Shown here: positions 1-13,600 of the stretch, in pieces
How the letters are laid out: each line of letters begins with the position of its first letter
Position numbering within the stretch: position 1 is the first letter of the stretch
From: Triticum aestivum
Taxonomy: Eukaryota; Streptophyta; Magnoliopsida; Poales; Poaceae
DNA length: 64,000 nt
NCBI RefSeq assembly: GCF_018294505.1
Contig: NC_057795.1
Span: 519,265,512-519,329,511, forward strand
Direction: 5' to 3'
Notes under the pieces: generated by a model
Told to the model about the DNA's origin: nothing
The model's database searches: none
The model's input: the letters and a program-made list of their open reading frames with translations, nothing else
Translations under genes and position numbers: made by a program

Positions 1-878
1 CTACCCGTGACCCATTACTCCGACAGATCCTCTTTTGATAATTGTTGAGCAACCTTGATCGAGTTTTGCAGAGATGCGAAGACACTAGTCTTGTCCTGAA
101 TTGGGAAAAGTGTCACTTTATGGTTAACGAAGGCATTGTCTTGGGGCATAAGATCTCTGAGAGAGGTATTGAAGTTGATAAAGTCAAGGTTGATGCTATT
201 GAAAAGATGTCATGTCCCAAGGACATAAAAGGTATAAGAAGTTTCCTTGGTCATGCCGGTTTTTATAGGAGGTTCATTAAGGACTTTTCTAAAATCTCTA
301 GGCCTCTGACTAACTTATTACAAAAAGATATTCCTTTTGTCTTTGATGACGATTGTGTAGGAGCATTTGAAATACTTAAGAAAGCTTTGATCACTGCACC
401 TATTGTTCAGCCACCTGATTGGAATTTACCTTTTGAAATGATGTGTGATGCTAGTGATTATGTTGTAGGTGTTGTTCTAGGGCAAAGAGTTGATAAAAAA
501 TTGAATGTTATCCAGTATGCTAGTAAGACTCTTGATACTGCCCAGAGAAATTATGCTACTACTGAAAAAGAGTTCTTAGCAGTTGTGTTTGCATGTGATA
601 AGTTTAGACCTTATATTGTTGATTCCAAAGTTACTATTCACACTGATCATGCTACTATTAAATATCTTATGGAAAAGAAAGATGCTAAGCCTAGACTCAT
701 TAGATGGGTTCTCCTGCTCCAAGAATTTGATTTACATATTATTGATAGAAAGGGAGCTGAGAACCCCGTTGCAGACAACTTGTCTAGGTTAGAGAATGTT
801 CTTGATGACCCACTGCCTATTGATGATAGCTTTCCTGATGAACAATTAGCGGTCATTAATGCTTCCTTGGTATGCTGA
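1..878 (+). pseudogene. Element A pol: C-terminal reverse transcriptase plus RNase H (decayed)
   Basis: A continuous reading frame of 278 residues runs from 42 to 878. It covers the end of reverse transcriptase (the [12 protein letters not shown] region typical of gypsy pol) and then RNase H. Visible RNase H landmarks are CDASDYVVG with Asp about residue 136, [12 protein letters not shown], and TDHATIKYL with Asp about residue 202; the domain closes with [10 protein letters not shown]. Bases 1-41 look like the decayed stretch after the catalytic YMDD-type motif and are out of frame with the rest, so a frameshift lies near 40-50. At about 860-878 the frame ends in TGA and the next piece continues in another frame. 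The protein would copy element RNA and degrade the template; this copy cannot. Confidence 0.9.
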
Positions 879-2204
879 TAATGCTAATTACATTGTTGAT
901 AAATTTATACCACCTAGTTTCACATACCAACAAAAGAAAAAGTTCTTTTATGATTTAAGACATTACTTTTGGGATGACCCACACCTTTATAAAGGAGTAG
1001 ATGGTGTTATCATACATTGTGTGCCTGAGCATGAGCAGGAACAGATCCTATGCAAGTGTCACTCTTAATCCTATGGAGGACACCACACTGGAGATAGAAC
1101 TGCACACAAGGTAGTACAATCTGGTTTTTATAGGCCTACTCTCTTCAAAGATGCTCGTAAGTTTGTTTTATCTTGTGATGAATGTCAAAGAGTAGGTAAC
1201 ATTAGTAGACGTCAAGAAATGCCTATGAAATATTCTCTCATTATTGAACCATTTGATGTTTGGGGGGCTTTGATTATATGGGACCTTTTCCTGCCTCTAA
1301 TGGTTATACACATATTTTAGTTGTTGTTGATTACGTTACTAACTGGGTAGAAGCTATTCCAACTAGTAGTGTTGATCATAATACTTCTTTTAAGATGCTT
1401 AAAGAAGTTATTTTTCCGAGGTTTGGAGTCCCTAGATATCTTATGACTGACGGTGGTTCACATTTTATTCATGGTGCTTTCCATAAGATGCTTGCTAAGT
1501 ATGATGTTAATCATAGAATCGCATCCCCTTATCATCCACAGTCTAGTGGTCAAGTAGAGTTGAGCAATAGAGAGCTCAAATTAATTTTGCAAAAGACTGT
1601 GAATAGATCTAGAAAGAATTGGTCCAAAAAACTTGATGATGCATTATGGGCCTATAGAACTGCATTCAAAAATCCTATGGGTATGTCTCCATATAAGATG
1701 GTTTATGGAAAAGCATGTCATTTACCTCTTGAACTTGAACATAAAGCATATTGGGCTATTAAAGAGCTCAACTATGACTTCAAACTTGTCGGTGAGAAGA
1801 GGTTGTTTGATATTAGCTCACTTGATGAATGGAGAACCCAAGCCTATGAGAATGCCAAGCTATTCAAAGAAAAATTCAAACGCTGGCATGACAAAAGGGT
1901 ACAAAAGCGTGAGTTTAACGTAGGTGATTATGTGTTATTATTCAACTCTCGTTTAAGATTTTTTGCAGGAAAACTTCTCTCTAAATGGGAAGGTCCTTAC
2001 GTTATTGAGGAGGTCTGTCGTTCTGGTGCCATAAAAATCAACAACTTTGAAGGCACAAGTCCGAGGGTGGTAAACGGTCAAAGAATTAAACATTATATTT
2101 GAGGTAATCCTATCAATGTTGAAACCAATATTATTGAAACCGTAACCCCGGAGGAATACATAAGGGACACTTTCCATAACGTTCCATACTCCGAAAAGGA
2201 ATAG
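859..2204 (+). pseudogene. Element A pol: integrase with H2C2 zinc-binding part (decayed)
   Basis: The zinc-binding half (859-1259) has HHTG followed by CDECQ but is interrupted by TAA at 1066-1068. A frameshift at about 1260 leads into the catalytic core, where a 280-residue open frame starts from a non-ATG codon. The catalytic triad is visible: Asp at residue 5 (FDYMGPFP), Asp at residue 64 (MTDGG) and Glu at residue 100 (GQVELSN), giving the DD35E spacing of retroviral-type integrases. The C-terminal part has [14 protein letters not shown] and KWEGPYVI, typical of the Athila lineage. TGA at 2100-2102 ends the frame, but the same frame then runs 33 sense codons to TAG at 2202-2204, so TGA is probably a nonsense mutation. 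Confidence 0.9.
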
Positions 2205-2361
2205 GTATGTGGTACGGTAAGTAAACCGACTCCAAAACAACTCCAATGGAAATTTTTATCATTTTTGGAATATTTAAGAATTTTAGGAAGAAAGAAGTAG
2301 TCCGAAGGGGACACGAGGCCCCCACGAGAGTGGAGGGCGCGCCCAACCTTACTGGGCGCGC
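2205..2361 (+). other. Element A spacer between pol and insertion site of element 1
   Basis: Non-coding. It ends in GC-rich sequence with GGGCGCGCCC-like palindromes. The last five bases (CGCGC, 2357-2361) are the left target-site duplication of element 1; the A spacer resumes at 14673. Confidence 0.7.
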
Positions 2362-5300
2362 TGTGACGCCCCCGATTCAATCGTACACTAATCATGCACG
2401 CAAATGTGTACGATCAAGATCAGGGACTCACGGGAAGATATCACAACACCACTCTAAAACATAAATAAGTCATACAAGCATCATAATACAAGCCAGGGGC
2501 CTCGAGGGCTCGAATACAAGTGCTCGATCATAGACGAGTCAGCGGAAGCAACAATATCTGAGTACAGACATAAGTTAGACAAGTTTGCCTTAAGAAGGCT
2601 AGCACAAACTGGGATACAGATCGAAAGAGGCGCATGCCTCCTGCCTGGGATCCTCCTAACTACTCTTGATCGTCGTCAGCGGGCTGCACGTAGTAGTAGG
2701 CACCTCCAGTGTAGTAGTCGTCGTCGACGGTGGCGTCTGGCTCCAGGGCTCCAACATCTGGTTGCGACAACCAGAAAGAAAGGAAAGGGGGAAAAAGGAG
2801 GGAGAAAGCAACCGTGAGTACTCATCCAAAGTACTCGCAAGCAAGGAACTATACTACATATGCATGGGTATATGTGTAAGAAGGCCATATCAGTGGACTG
2901 AACTGCAGAATGCCAGAATAAGAGGGGGATAGCTAGTCCTATCGAAGACTACGCTTCTGGCAGCCTCCGTCTTGCAGCATGTAGAAGAGAGTAGACTGAA
3001 GTCCTCCAAGTAGCATCTCCAAGTAGCATCTCCAAATAGCATCTCCAAGTAGCATCTCCAGATAGCATCTCCAAGTAGCAACGCATAGCATAATCCTACC
3101 CGGCGATCCTCTCCTCGTCGCCCTGTAGAAAAGCGATCACCGGGTTGTCTGTGGAACTTGGAAGGGTGTGTTTTATTAAGTATCCGGTTCTAGTTGTCAT
3201 AAGGTCAAGGTACAACTCCAAGTCGTCCTGTTACCGAAGATCACGGCTATTCGAATAGATTAACTTCCCTGCAGGGGTGCACCACATAGCCCAACACGCT
3301 CGATCCCATTTGGCCGGACACACTTTCCTGGGTCATGCCCGGCCTCGGAAGATCAACACGTCGCAGCCCCACCTAGGCACAACAGAGAGGCCAGCACGCC
3401 GGTCTAAACCTAAGCGCGCAGGGGTCTGGGCCCATCGCCCATTGCACACCTGCACGTTGCGTACGCGGCCGGTGAGCAGACCTAGCAACCTCCATTACAA
3501 GGAAGTTGCGTTACGCAGTCCAATCCGGCGCGCGCCGCTCCGTCGCTGACGTCTGAAGTGCTTCGGCTGATACCACGACGTCGGGATACCCATAACTACT
3601 CCCGCGTAGATGGTTAGTGCGTATAGGCTCAATGGCCAGACTCAGATCAAATACCAAGATCTCGTTAAGCGTGTTAAGTATCCGCGAACGCCGAACAGGG
3701 CCAGGCCCACCTGTCTCCTAGGTGGTCTCAACCTGCCCTGTCGCTCCGCCACAAAGTAACAGTCGGGGGCCGTCGGGAACCCAGGCCCACCTCTACCGGG
3801 ATGGAGCCACCTGCCCCTTCAGCCCCCTTCTCCGAACAATATCACAGGTAATGTAACAGTGTAAAGTATATAGTATATGCCCATGATCACCTCCCGAAGT
3901 GATCACATCCCAGTAGTATAGCATGGCAGACGGACAAGAGTGTAGGGCCACTGATGGAACACTAGCATCCTATACTAAGCAGTAGGATAGCAGGTAAAGG
4001 TAACAACAGTAGTAGCAAGGACAGGCTATGCAGCAGTACAGGATTAACTGAAAGCAGTAACATGCTACACTACTCTAATGCAAGCAATATAGAGAAGAGT
4101 AGGCGATATCTGGTGATCAAAGGGGGGGCTTGCCTGGTTGCTCTGGCAAGAGAGAGGGGTCGTCAACTCCGTAGTCGAACTGGTCAGCAGCAGCGTCGGT
4201 CTCGTAGTCTACCGGAGAGAAGAGGGGGGAAGAAACAATGAATACAATGCAAACAAATGCATATCGATGCATGACATGACAAGTAACGATGCTAGGTGGG
4301 CCCTAACGTGGTATGAGGTGGTACCGGTTAAGGGGGAAACATCCGAGAAAGTATTCCCGGTGTTTCGCGTTTTTCGGACAGATGAACCGGAGGGGGAAAG
4401 TTGCGAGTTCGATAGGTTAGGGGTGTGTGGCGGACGAACGGACTGCGTATCCGGAATCGTCACGTCGTTCTAAACAACTTTCATGTTGAAAATATTTTAA
4501 TCCGAGTTACTGATTAAAAGATACGATTTTCTAAAGATTTTATTAATTTCTGGAATTTAATTAATTATTTAATTAATTCGAAAAATGGATTTATGACGTC
4601 AGCATGATGACATGTTGACGTCAGCAGTCAACAGAGTTGACTTGGTCAACCTGACATGTGGGTCCAGTGGGACCCACCTGTCATTCTCTGTTTAGGTTAA
4701 TTACAGATTAGTTAATTTAATTACTATTTAATTAACCTAACTAGTTAATTAAATTAATTAAACCAGATCAATTAACTTAATTAATTCATTAGATAATTAA
4801 TTAATTAATAATTAATTTTATTAAATCATTTTTTATTATTTTTATTTTTAATTCCCTCCTTTTTTTTATAAAACGTTATGGGCATGGGGCCCATCTGTCA
4901 TAGGCCCCAGGGGTCTTAGCGGGTGCGGGCGGCGGGCACTGCCCGAGCGGGTGCGGGCGGGCGCCCGTCTGGTGGCCTCGCCCGTGGACAACGGGAGTAG
5001 GCACGGAATCAACCAGCGGCCACCGCTGGGGCTCCGGCGCGGCGGAGGGAGCCGCGGGAGGGGGGCCGCGGCCAAGTTCAGAGGACGGGAGGCGCACTTG
5101 CGGGGGAACAGGGGGCGACGGAGGCGAGGGAGCAGGGACGGAGCTGTGCGGGCGCCAGGGGCGTGCGGCTGGAGGTGGTAGGGGGAGGCGCTCGATAGTA
5201 GGCAACAGCAAGCGAAGCAACAGCGACAGCAGTTGCAGGCGAGCAGCAGGGGACGAGGCCGCGTCGGGGGCTCGCGCGCGAGTTGCCGACGGCGCCGGCG

Positions 5301-6450
5301 AGCGTGTGCGAGGGGGGGGGGGACGCCGGGTGGCCGCGGTGAGCGCGGCCGGTGCGGGCGCATGCGGGGAAGAGAGGAGGAGGGGGCCTCACAGGGGGTG
5401 TGTAGGGACCGTGGCAGCGTGGGTCGAGGGGGGAACGGGGACGTCGTCGGCGTCGAGGAGGCAGGCCGGTGGGGTGGAGTCGGCGAGGCGCGACGAGGCG
5501 GAGGAGCTCCGTTCGTGGAGGAGGACGAAGATGGGCGACGAGGCGCGGGGAGGTCCGGCGAGGATGAGTCGAGGAGGCAGGCCAGCGTGGTAGCCCCGGC
5601 GAGGTCCAGGCGGCGGGGACGATTGGCATGGCAACGTGGTTCCGGCGACGGAATCCGGGAGGCGCGGCGTCGGGCGTGCGGCAAGGGCGTCGTTGCCCTG
5701 GGTGGCTGGTCGGGGAGGAGGTGAGGACGGGGCGGCGCCGTGTGGCGGCGGGGCGCCGACGTGAGGTGTGGCAGCACCGGGCGGCGTCGGCGTCGAGCCC
5801 CCGATCTCGATCCAGATCGGGGGAGGGTGAGGAGTGGGCGATGCAGGGGGAAGTGGGGCGGTTGGAGGCTAGGGTTACGGGGGAGAGGGGATAAGGGAGT
5901 GGGGGCGGGGGTGGCCGGCTAGGCCGGTGGGTTGGCCTAGTAGGGATGTGGCCTGCTGGGCCGGAGCCCAGTGGGGGGGGGGGTTCTCTATTTTTTTTCC
6001 TCTTTTTGTTTCTTTTTCCTTTTCTTTTATTTATTCCTTTCGGTTTTATTAAATTATTAATTTAGTTCAATCTTGAAGAATGTGAGAACAACACCTAAAT
6101 ATGGTGTGTTAAAGATACCACTGCCACATTAATTTGGACAGCTAAATAAAATAGTTTAATATTTTACAAAATACAAAAGGCGTTTAATTTATTTCTTTTG
6201 CTGCTGTTTTATTTTCCTTTGAGCATTTAAACATTTTATAAAAATGTGGTTTCATCACCATAATTACCTATGTATTATTTGGTTCACTCCGAACATTTAA
6301 ATTTTAATATTTGAAAACTTTTATTGTTTGCTCGATTTTGAATTTGAAATTCGAACTAGGTTCCGAACTAACGCGAGTTTATCCATAGTAACCGAGGTGA
6401 CGTGGCATCATTAGCGGGGATTACTGTAGCTTAATTACCCGGGCGTCACA
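2362..6450 (-). repeat. Element 1 3' LTR (left copy, 4089 bp)
   Basis: Pairs with 10658-14667. From left to right it holds a moderately GC part (2362-4090), an AT-rich block rich in TTAATTAA (about 4490-4865) and a very GC-rich block (about 4880-5960). The GC-rich block gives long Pro/Arg-rich open frames on both strands that are not genes. The palindrome CTATTCGAATAG lies at 3247-3258. Similarity to the other LTR is patchy: nearly identical at about 3163-3440 and 4085-5960, but strongly different at about 2930-3160 and 3740-4080. Confidence 0.92.
3006..3080. repeat. 13-bp minisatellite in the left LTR of element 1
   Basis: Five full units of CCAAGTAGCATCT (two carry a single variant base) plus a partial sixth. 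The other LTR has only one such unit (about 11307), so the expansion followed LTR duplication or belongs to a converted tract. Confidence 0.9.
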
Positions 6451-6486
6451 ATTCTCCTCCACTACAAGAAATCTCGTCCCGAGATT
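6451..6486 (-). promoter_or_regulatory. Element 1 polypurine tract with adjacent 17-nt hairpin
   Basis: On the minus strand, TAGTGGAGGAGAAT directly abuts the 3' LTR and is the expected plus-strand priming tract. Just upstream (6470-6486) is a perfect stem-loop, AATCTCG-GGA-CGAGATT on the minus strand. The identical hairpin occurs in element 2 at 43168-43184. Confidence 0.8.
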
Positions 6487-9400
6487 TAAGAGGGGAGTAA
6501 GGGGGGGAAGGTCTGGTAACGAATATATCGGGTCTTCTCATCCTGGCTTGCTCTTCTCGAAGAGGTCAACCCAATATATTGATGCCTTCATACTTCTGCT
6601 TCAGGTCAAAATGATGAAGTCGTCATCCTTTCTTCGGGATCTTCAACGTACTTACGAATAGGTAAGGGGCAGCTCGGCTACGACAGAATGCTTATGAGGG
6701 AAACAATCTGGGGTTAACCCATGAATGAGCATAAGAGTACCTCTCGAATTGAACCAATAAAATATGTCGAGAGTAAGGTACGAAGGCTCAATAAGAGGTT
6801 CCAAGCGTATAGATAGTTGCTCGAAGTCTGAACCGGAGTGAGAAAGGGGTTCAGAGCAACGAGAGTAAGTATTGCGTCTGATACCAGAATAGAGCATTAG
6901 GAGGGTGACCCGTGAATTACATACGAAGTCAAGCGTGGGGAATAACTTTGGAAACCGGGGGTGTACAGGAGAGTCAGGTTTTGATCCTGTGGAACTGTGG
7001 GTTATGGGCCCACCATGTGGTTTAAAAGCAAGAAGGGTGATGACGTCTTGCACGATCATGTAAGTAAGGCATGTCAGAGGATAGCCCGTCAGTTATGTCG
7101 GCAACAACATCGGTACCAAGGGCGAGGGACGAAGAGAACCAATTCCTGCTCGTTGAATGAGGCGGACCAATAGGCAAAGTTCTCGTCCATCGATGACTAC
7201 CGGAATGTCATCAACAATAGTAACAGGGTTACACCAGGCAAGATGGTACACCGAGGTGTTTACATAAGCAGGGATATTACTGCTTATATTATATAGATCA
7301 CAAGAAGGTTTAAACAAACCAATGGAAAGGAAAAGTGATTATTATGTTTAAACAGAACAATGGAAAGGAAAATGTGTTTAAACACATCTTTCAGGGGTAA
7401 ATCCTTCCCAAGGACAAGCAGAGCAAGATATCCATGACAGGATATAAAGTAGAAAACCATTTAGGTAAGGGGGAAGGAATCTCATGATATTACCCATACA
7501 ACGATTTTAGGATAAGTGATAAATAAAATTTAGCATCGTGCTTCAAATGTTCCTGTTGAAAATCGGAGTACCATTGACATGCTTCGAGATAGCATTGACA
7601 TGGTCTTCAGGTGAAGACCAGACTTTGGAAACACGAAGGATCCATCAGGAATAACTTGTAGAATAAGTCTTACAATTTCCTCATGGATGAATGGATAACC
7701 TTGCTGAAAAGGAATCTATAATGATAGGTCCTCCAGCCAGGGGGGGGGGGTGCTAGGCATGACATCATGTTACCGGGTCATCAAAGGACAAACAACATAA
7801 CTCCTGGAAAGTTGTCCCATCCATCATATCTGACCGAGATTCAGATCCGATTGGTGTCAGGGTACCTCAGACTTAGGATACCTGAGAAGAAAAGGTGCAA
7901 CGCAAATTGACGAGATGACATTGTAAGATTCTCGGGGAAATGAACTATGAAGTGATTTCCGTTAACAAGAGTCCATCATTAACCCAAGGAGAGGACAAGG
8001 AGGTGTCTGGTGAACTCAACGGCAATTCACCGAGATTCCCAAAAGATGGATTTCCACCATTAAGTGAACAAGGAGATAACATTTGTTAGATCAAATGATA
8101 TAAGGAAGTATGCTCGAGGAAACATACACAATTAAACATTGGTTGAAAGGTGCGCCCGAAATATGGGTTGGGTTGCACGACCAATGTCAGAATGGTGATT
8201 CAATTAGCGAAGGACTTAGAATGAACTATCGCCCATTCACTTCAAAGCAATAGGGTTGTTAGAAGTTTTGAATTCACACGTCATAGCTCCATTGTTGGTA
8301 TTCCGGTTGAAAACAATACGGGGACCAAGGAATGAACGAAGATGGCAAGAAGTATTATGATATCAAGAATTATTAAGAGGTGGTAAAATTCTCACCACAT
8401 TCTTGACAAAAAGAGATGGTAATACTTCTGAGGTAAAGAAGAACAATTGCTGGATAGCAAGGAAACCAAGGTACAACACAAGTTGTGAACAAGTTTGTGT
8501 TGGGGGGGGGGGAAGGCAAGAATGTTGCCGATGATAACTCAAATCATCAAGGGACAAGGATGGTATTTCTCATCATGAATTCAATTGATATCCTGGATGA
8601 GCTCAGAATGTTGATGATCACGACACCTTTGTCGCGAGAGTTCATGAAGATGTAATCGATCGGCGACGACATCAAGTCAAAGTAATGATGAAGTGAAAGG
8701 TTATTGGAACCAAGGGTACGACACAACTCGAAACCAAGCTTGTTGTTCAAGGCGAAATGGTATGACGATGAGGATCGACGTAAGGTTAGTTCCTCGTCAA
8801 AAATTGTGCTCCGAGAAGAAGGACCGGGTAGCACAGTTAAAATCATCACGACAATGATATAGCCAAACAGGCTAGGAATGGCATGATCGGGTACAAACTC
8901 GTACTTATAGAAGCTTACTGAAGAGTTGTTGAACCGTAGTGCGGACTCGGTTCCGTTATCGGTGTCTTTGAGTGTTTATTAACTCAGAGCCCGTGAAAAA
9001 TTGGAATCAGTGGGAAGGTAGCACTTGATGAAGAACTCATAAGGAGTTATGCAGTTCCATGATAATCTCGAGATACCAGGGGGTAATACTCGACACAAGA
9101 TCAAAGTAAAGGTTGGACTGGTGTATTGATCCATAGGAGACAATTGTTTTAACTTGTCCGAGAAATGAGATCAAAGAAGAACAATCATGGTCGGAACCAC
9201 GGTTGCAAGGGATCAATTCACAGATACCATATGTTAGTTATCAAGGAAATAGTTATTGTTACAAGAAGCTTCCATGATAGGATATACATCGCGTCCATGG
9301 GCATGAACACAAAGTTCAAGGTCGACTCCCACTTCTCCAATGCATACCCTTTCATTCACTTCTCGCTTTCGATGAAGTTATAGCGTTGAAATTTTATCTG

Positions 9401-10641
9401 GCAAAATACCAGAAGAGTACGACTCGTGAAAACTTTCGAGTTCACACATATTAAGGAAGGCATAGGTTCAACCCATCGGGGCATCTTAGAATCCTATACC
9501 AGAATCCTTTAGAAGTAATTAACTCAAGCTCGAAGGCAGAGCATGGTTGAGAAAGCAGACGATACAATTTACCAAAGGCATTATGTATCCGAGAAAAGGC
9601 TCACAAGTTTATTGAATATGAAGGGCGTTGTCAGATAAAATCCAACAAAGGATCTGGTGGTCCACAAGGGATCTGACGTGAGCATCGGTACTCAACTAGA
9701 GGAAGCAGATTATAGAAACAACTGACTAACTCAATTGTCAAATGCAAAGGAATTATGATTTCCAAATCAAGGGATCAGAAGCAATGCTCTGATTAGGGGT
9801 GGATAAGTTGAATAGCCGTAGGGTACAATCAAAGGCAATTGGATTGGTCGAGAACCAATTCCAGTAAAAAGAATGGCAGCTCAGCCGGAAAAGTAATGTA
9901 TAAGGATCAATGATGATTGCGTGTATTCGCAAACATATTGAGTCAACAGACTCAAAATGGTAATGACAAGGAATGTCAATATGACTACGAGACTTATGGG
10001 ATTATCCATAATGCAAGCAAGCAAGAATTTCAAGAGCCAAAGGCCCCAAAGGATTTTCGGAAGATCGAATATTATTTCGAAGACTTTTGTGAAACACATG
10101 AACAACTGGGGATGAGCGGATACTCGGCAAGCGCGAGTAATTATCCGTAGGGGTATTCATGCAGCAAGGAACTGCAGGGCAGTAAGCGTAAAGAATTCTC
10201 GGAATAACGAAGAGTATTTCAGGACATCTTGTAATAACAAGAGCAACTGGGGATGACAATATGAACGATAGGTGTAAGTAGTTATCCAGAGGGATTTATC
10301 GATGGAAGTGAATTGCAAAAGCGATGGCAAATAGTCTCGAGAGCACATCGTAGAGTATCTTCGGAATCTTCTGGTTAGCAGACGGTCATCTGAAGTGAGG
10401 GGCTCTCCGGGAGAAAGTACTTGCGAGAACCTAAAGTTAGTTTTGTTTTTAGCAAAATCGTTTAACCCGAATAGAAGAGAGTTCCGAATCCCAGAGTAAA
10501 GATCGAGGAATAAAAGATCCTAATACCAGCCAAATGGCGACGTGGGCCCATGGACCGCACAGCCATGTTAGTAAAACAGTTTTCAATGTCTAGACTCGAC
10601 TTCGGCCAAAGAGTGTGGAAGGGGAATTCCTACACGCAGTC
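6487..10641 (-). pseudogene. Element 1 interior, coding capacity lost
   Basis: About 4.2 kb where gag and pol should be. No frame longer than about 135 codons occurs, and none has a recognisable gag zinc knuckle, protease, reverse transcriptase or integrase motif. Some minus-strand stretches have gypsy-like base composition, but I cannot assign domains. It contains two G homopolymers (about 7741 and 8502). A complete interior of this lineage would normally be longer, so deletion as well as substitution is likely. The interior is much more degenerate than the LTRs, which suggests it was already defective when the copy inserted. Confidence 0.6.
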
Positions 10642-10657
10642 GGCTCTGATACCAACT
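10588..10657 (-). promoter_or_regulatory. Element 1 primer binding site and leader
   Basis: The minus strand reads TGGTATCAGAGCC (10654 down to 10642), complementary to the 3' end of plant initiator Met-tRNA, three bases from the LTR end at 10658. Just beyond is CGAAGTCGAGTCTAGA (about 10603 to 10588), which has a near match in the element 2 leader (39358-39372). Confidence 0.9.
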
Positions 10658-13600
10658 TGTGACGCCCCCGATTCAATCGTACACTAATCATACACGCAAA
10701 GGTGTATGATCAAGATCAGGGACTCACGGGAAGATATCACAACACAACTCTACAAATAAAATAAGTCATACAAGCATCATAATACAAGCCAGGGGCCTCG
10801 AGGGCTCGAATACAAGTGCTCGATCATAGACGAGTCAGCGGAAGCAACAATATCTGAGTACAGACATAAGTTAAACAAGTTTGCCTTAAGAAGGCTAGCA
10901 CAAACTGGGATACAGATCGAAAGAGGCGCAGGCCTCCTGCCTGGGATCCTCCTAAACTACTCCAGGTCGTCGTCAGCGGGCAGCACGTAGTAGTAGGCAC
11001 CTCCGGTGTAGTAGGGGTCATCGTCGACGGTGGCGTCTGGCTCCTGGACTCCAGCATCTGGTTGCGACAACCAGAAAGAAAGGAAAGGGGAAAAAAGGGG
11101 GGAGAAAGCAACCGTGAGTACTCATCCAAAGTACTCACAAGCAAGGAACTACACTACATATGCATGGGTATATGTGTAAAGGGCCATATCAGTGGACTGA
11201 ACTGCAGAATGCCAGAATAAGAGGGGGATAGCTAGTCTTATCGAAGACTACGCTTCTGGTCACCTTCGTCTTGCAACAGGCAGAAGAGGGTAGGTCGAAG
11301 TCCTCCAAGTAGCATCGCATAGCATATCCTACCCGGCGATCCTCCCCTCGTATCCCTGAGGGAGAACGACCACCGGTTGTATCTGGCACTTGGAAGGGTG
11401 TGTTTTATTAAGTATCCGGTTCTAGTTGTCATAAGGTCAAGGTACAACTCCAAGTCGTCCTGTTACCGAAGATCACGGCTATTCGAATAGATTAACTTCC
11501 CTGCAGGGGTGCACCATATAGCCCAACACGCTCGATCCCATTTGGCCGGACACACTTTCCTGGGTCATGCCCGGCCTCGGAAGATCAACACGTCGCAGCC
11601 CCACCTAGGCTCAACAGAGAGGCCAGCACGCCGGTCTAAACCTAAGTGCACAGGGGTCTGGGCCCATCGCCCATAGCACACCTGCACGTTGCGTACGCGG
11701 CCGAAAGCAGACCTAGCCTAGTGGCGTTCCAGTCCAATTCGGCGCGCGCCGCTCCGTCGCTGACATCTGAAGTGCTTCGGCTGATACCACGACGTCGGGA
11801 TACCCATAACTACTCCCGCGTAGATGGTTAGTGCGTATAGGCTCGTAGCCAACTCAGATCAAATACCAAGATCTCGTTAAGCGTGTTAAGTGTCCGCGAA
11901 CGCCGAACAGGGCCAGGCCCACCTCTCTCCTAGGCGGTCTCAACCTGCCCTGTCGCTCCGCCACAAAGATCCACACAGAGGGCCGTCGGGACAAAGGTCC
12001 TTTCAGCCCCCAATCCGTGAATCACTCGCGGGTACTCTTCGAGCTGACCCGACTTTAGTCACCATCTGTATAGTATGTATGTATGTATAGTATATACCCG
12101 TGATCACCTCCCGAGTGATCACGGCCCAATAGTATAGCAAGGCAGACTGACAAGAATGTAGGGCCAATGATGATAAACTAGCATCCTATACTAAGCATTT
12201 AGGATTGCAGGTAAGGTATCAACAGATGTAGCAACAATGTCAGGCTATGCATCAGAATAGGATCAACGGAAAGTAGTAATAGGCTACACTACTCTAATGC
12301 AAGCAGTATAGAGAAGAGTAGGCGATATCTGGTGATCAAAGGGGGGGCTTGCCTGATTGCTCTGGCAAGAGAGGGGTCGTCAACTCCGTAGTCGAACTGG
12401 TCAGCAGCAGCGTCGGTCTCGTAGTCTACCGGAGAGAAGAGGGGGGGAAGAAACACTGAATACAATGCAAACAAATGCATATCGATGCATGACATGACAA
12501 GTAACGATGCTAGGTGGGCCCTAACGTGGTATGAGGTGGTACCGGTTAAGGGGGGAAACATCCGGGAAAGTATTCCCCGGTGTTTCGCGTTTTCGGACAG
12601 ATGAACCGGAGGGGGAAAGTTGCGAGTTCGATAGGTTAGGGGTGTGAGGCGGACGAACGGACTGCGTATCCGGATTCGTCACGTCGTTCTAAACAACTTT
12701 CATGTTGAAAATATTTTAATCCGAGTTACGGATTAAAAGATACGATTTTCTAAAGATTTTATTAATTTCTGGAATTTAATTAATTATTTAATTAATTCGA
12801 AAAATGGATTTATGACGTCAGCATGATGTCATGCTGACGTCAGCAGTCAACAGAGTTGACTTGGTCAACCTGACATGTGGGTCCAGTGGGACCCACCTGT
12901 CATTCTCTGTTTAGGTTAATTACAGATTAGTTAATTTAATTACTATTTAATTAACCTAACTAGTTAATTAAATTAATTAAACCAGATTAATTAACTTAAT
13001 TAATTCATTAGATAATTAATTAATTAATAATTAATTTTATTAAATCATTTTTTATTATTTTTATTTTTAATTCCCTCCTTTTTTTATAAAACGTTATGGG
13101 CATGGGGCCCATCTGTCATAGGCCCCAGGGGTCTTAGCGGGTGCGGGCGGCGGGCACTGCCCGAGCGGGTGCGGGCGGGCGCCCGTCTGGTGGCCTCGCC
13201 CGTGGACAACGGGAGTAGGCACGGAATCAACCAGCGGCCACCGCTGGGGCTCCGGCGCGGCGGAGGGAGCCGCGGGAGGGGGGCCGCGGCCAAGTTCAGA
13301 GGACGGGAGGCGCACTTGCGGGGGAACAGGGGGCGACGGAGGCGAGGGAGCAGGGACGGAGCTGTGCGGGCGCCAGGGGCGTGCGGCTGGAGGTGGTAGG
13401 GGGAGGCGCTCGATAGTAGGCAACAGCAAGCGAAGCAACAGCGACAGCAGTTGCAGGCGAGCAGCAGGGGACGAGGCCGCGTCGGGGGCTCGCGCGCGAG
13501 TTGCCGACGGCGCCGGCGAGCGTGTGCGAGGGGGGGGGGACGCCGGGTGGCCGCGGTGAGCGCGGCCGGTGCGGGCGCATGCGGGGAAGAGAGGAGGAGG

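Noticed and set aside
3247..3258. CTATTCGAATAG as a restriction-like or operator palindrome of a host gene
   Set aside because: It is inside LTR cores of two retroelement families, so its function, if any, belongs to the elements.
4866..5894. Long Pro/Arg-rich open frames on both strands (up to 303 codons), repeated at 13084-14140
   Set aside because: They lie in the GC-rich part of an LTR, overlap on both strands, and their ends differ between the two LTRs because of homopolymer length changes. Low stop density follows from composition.
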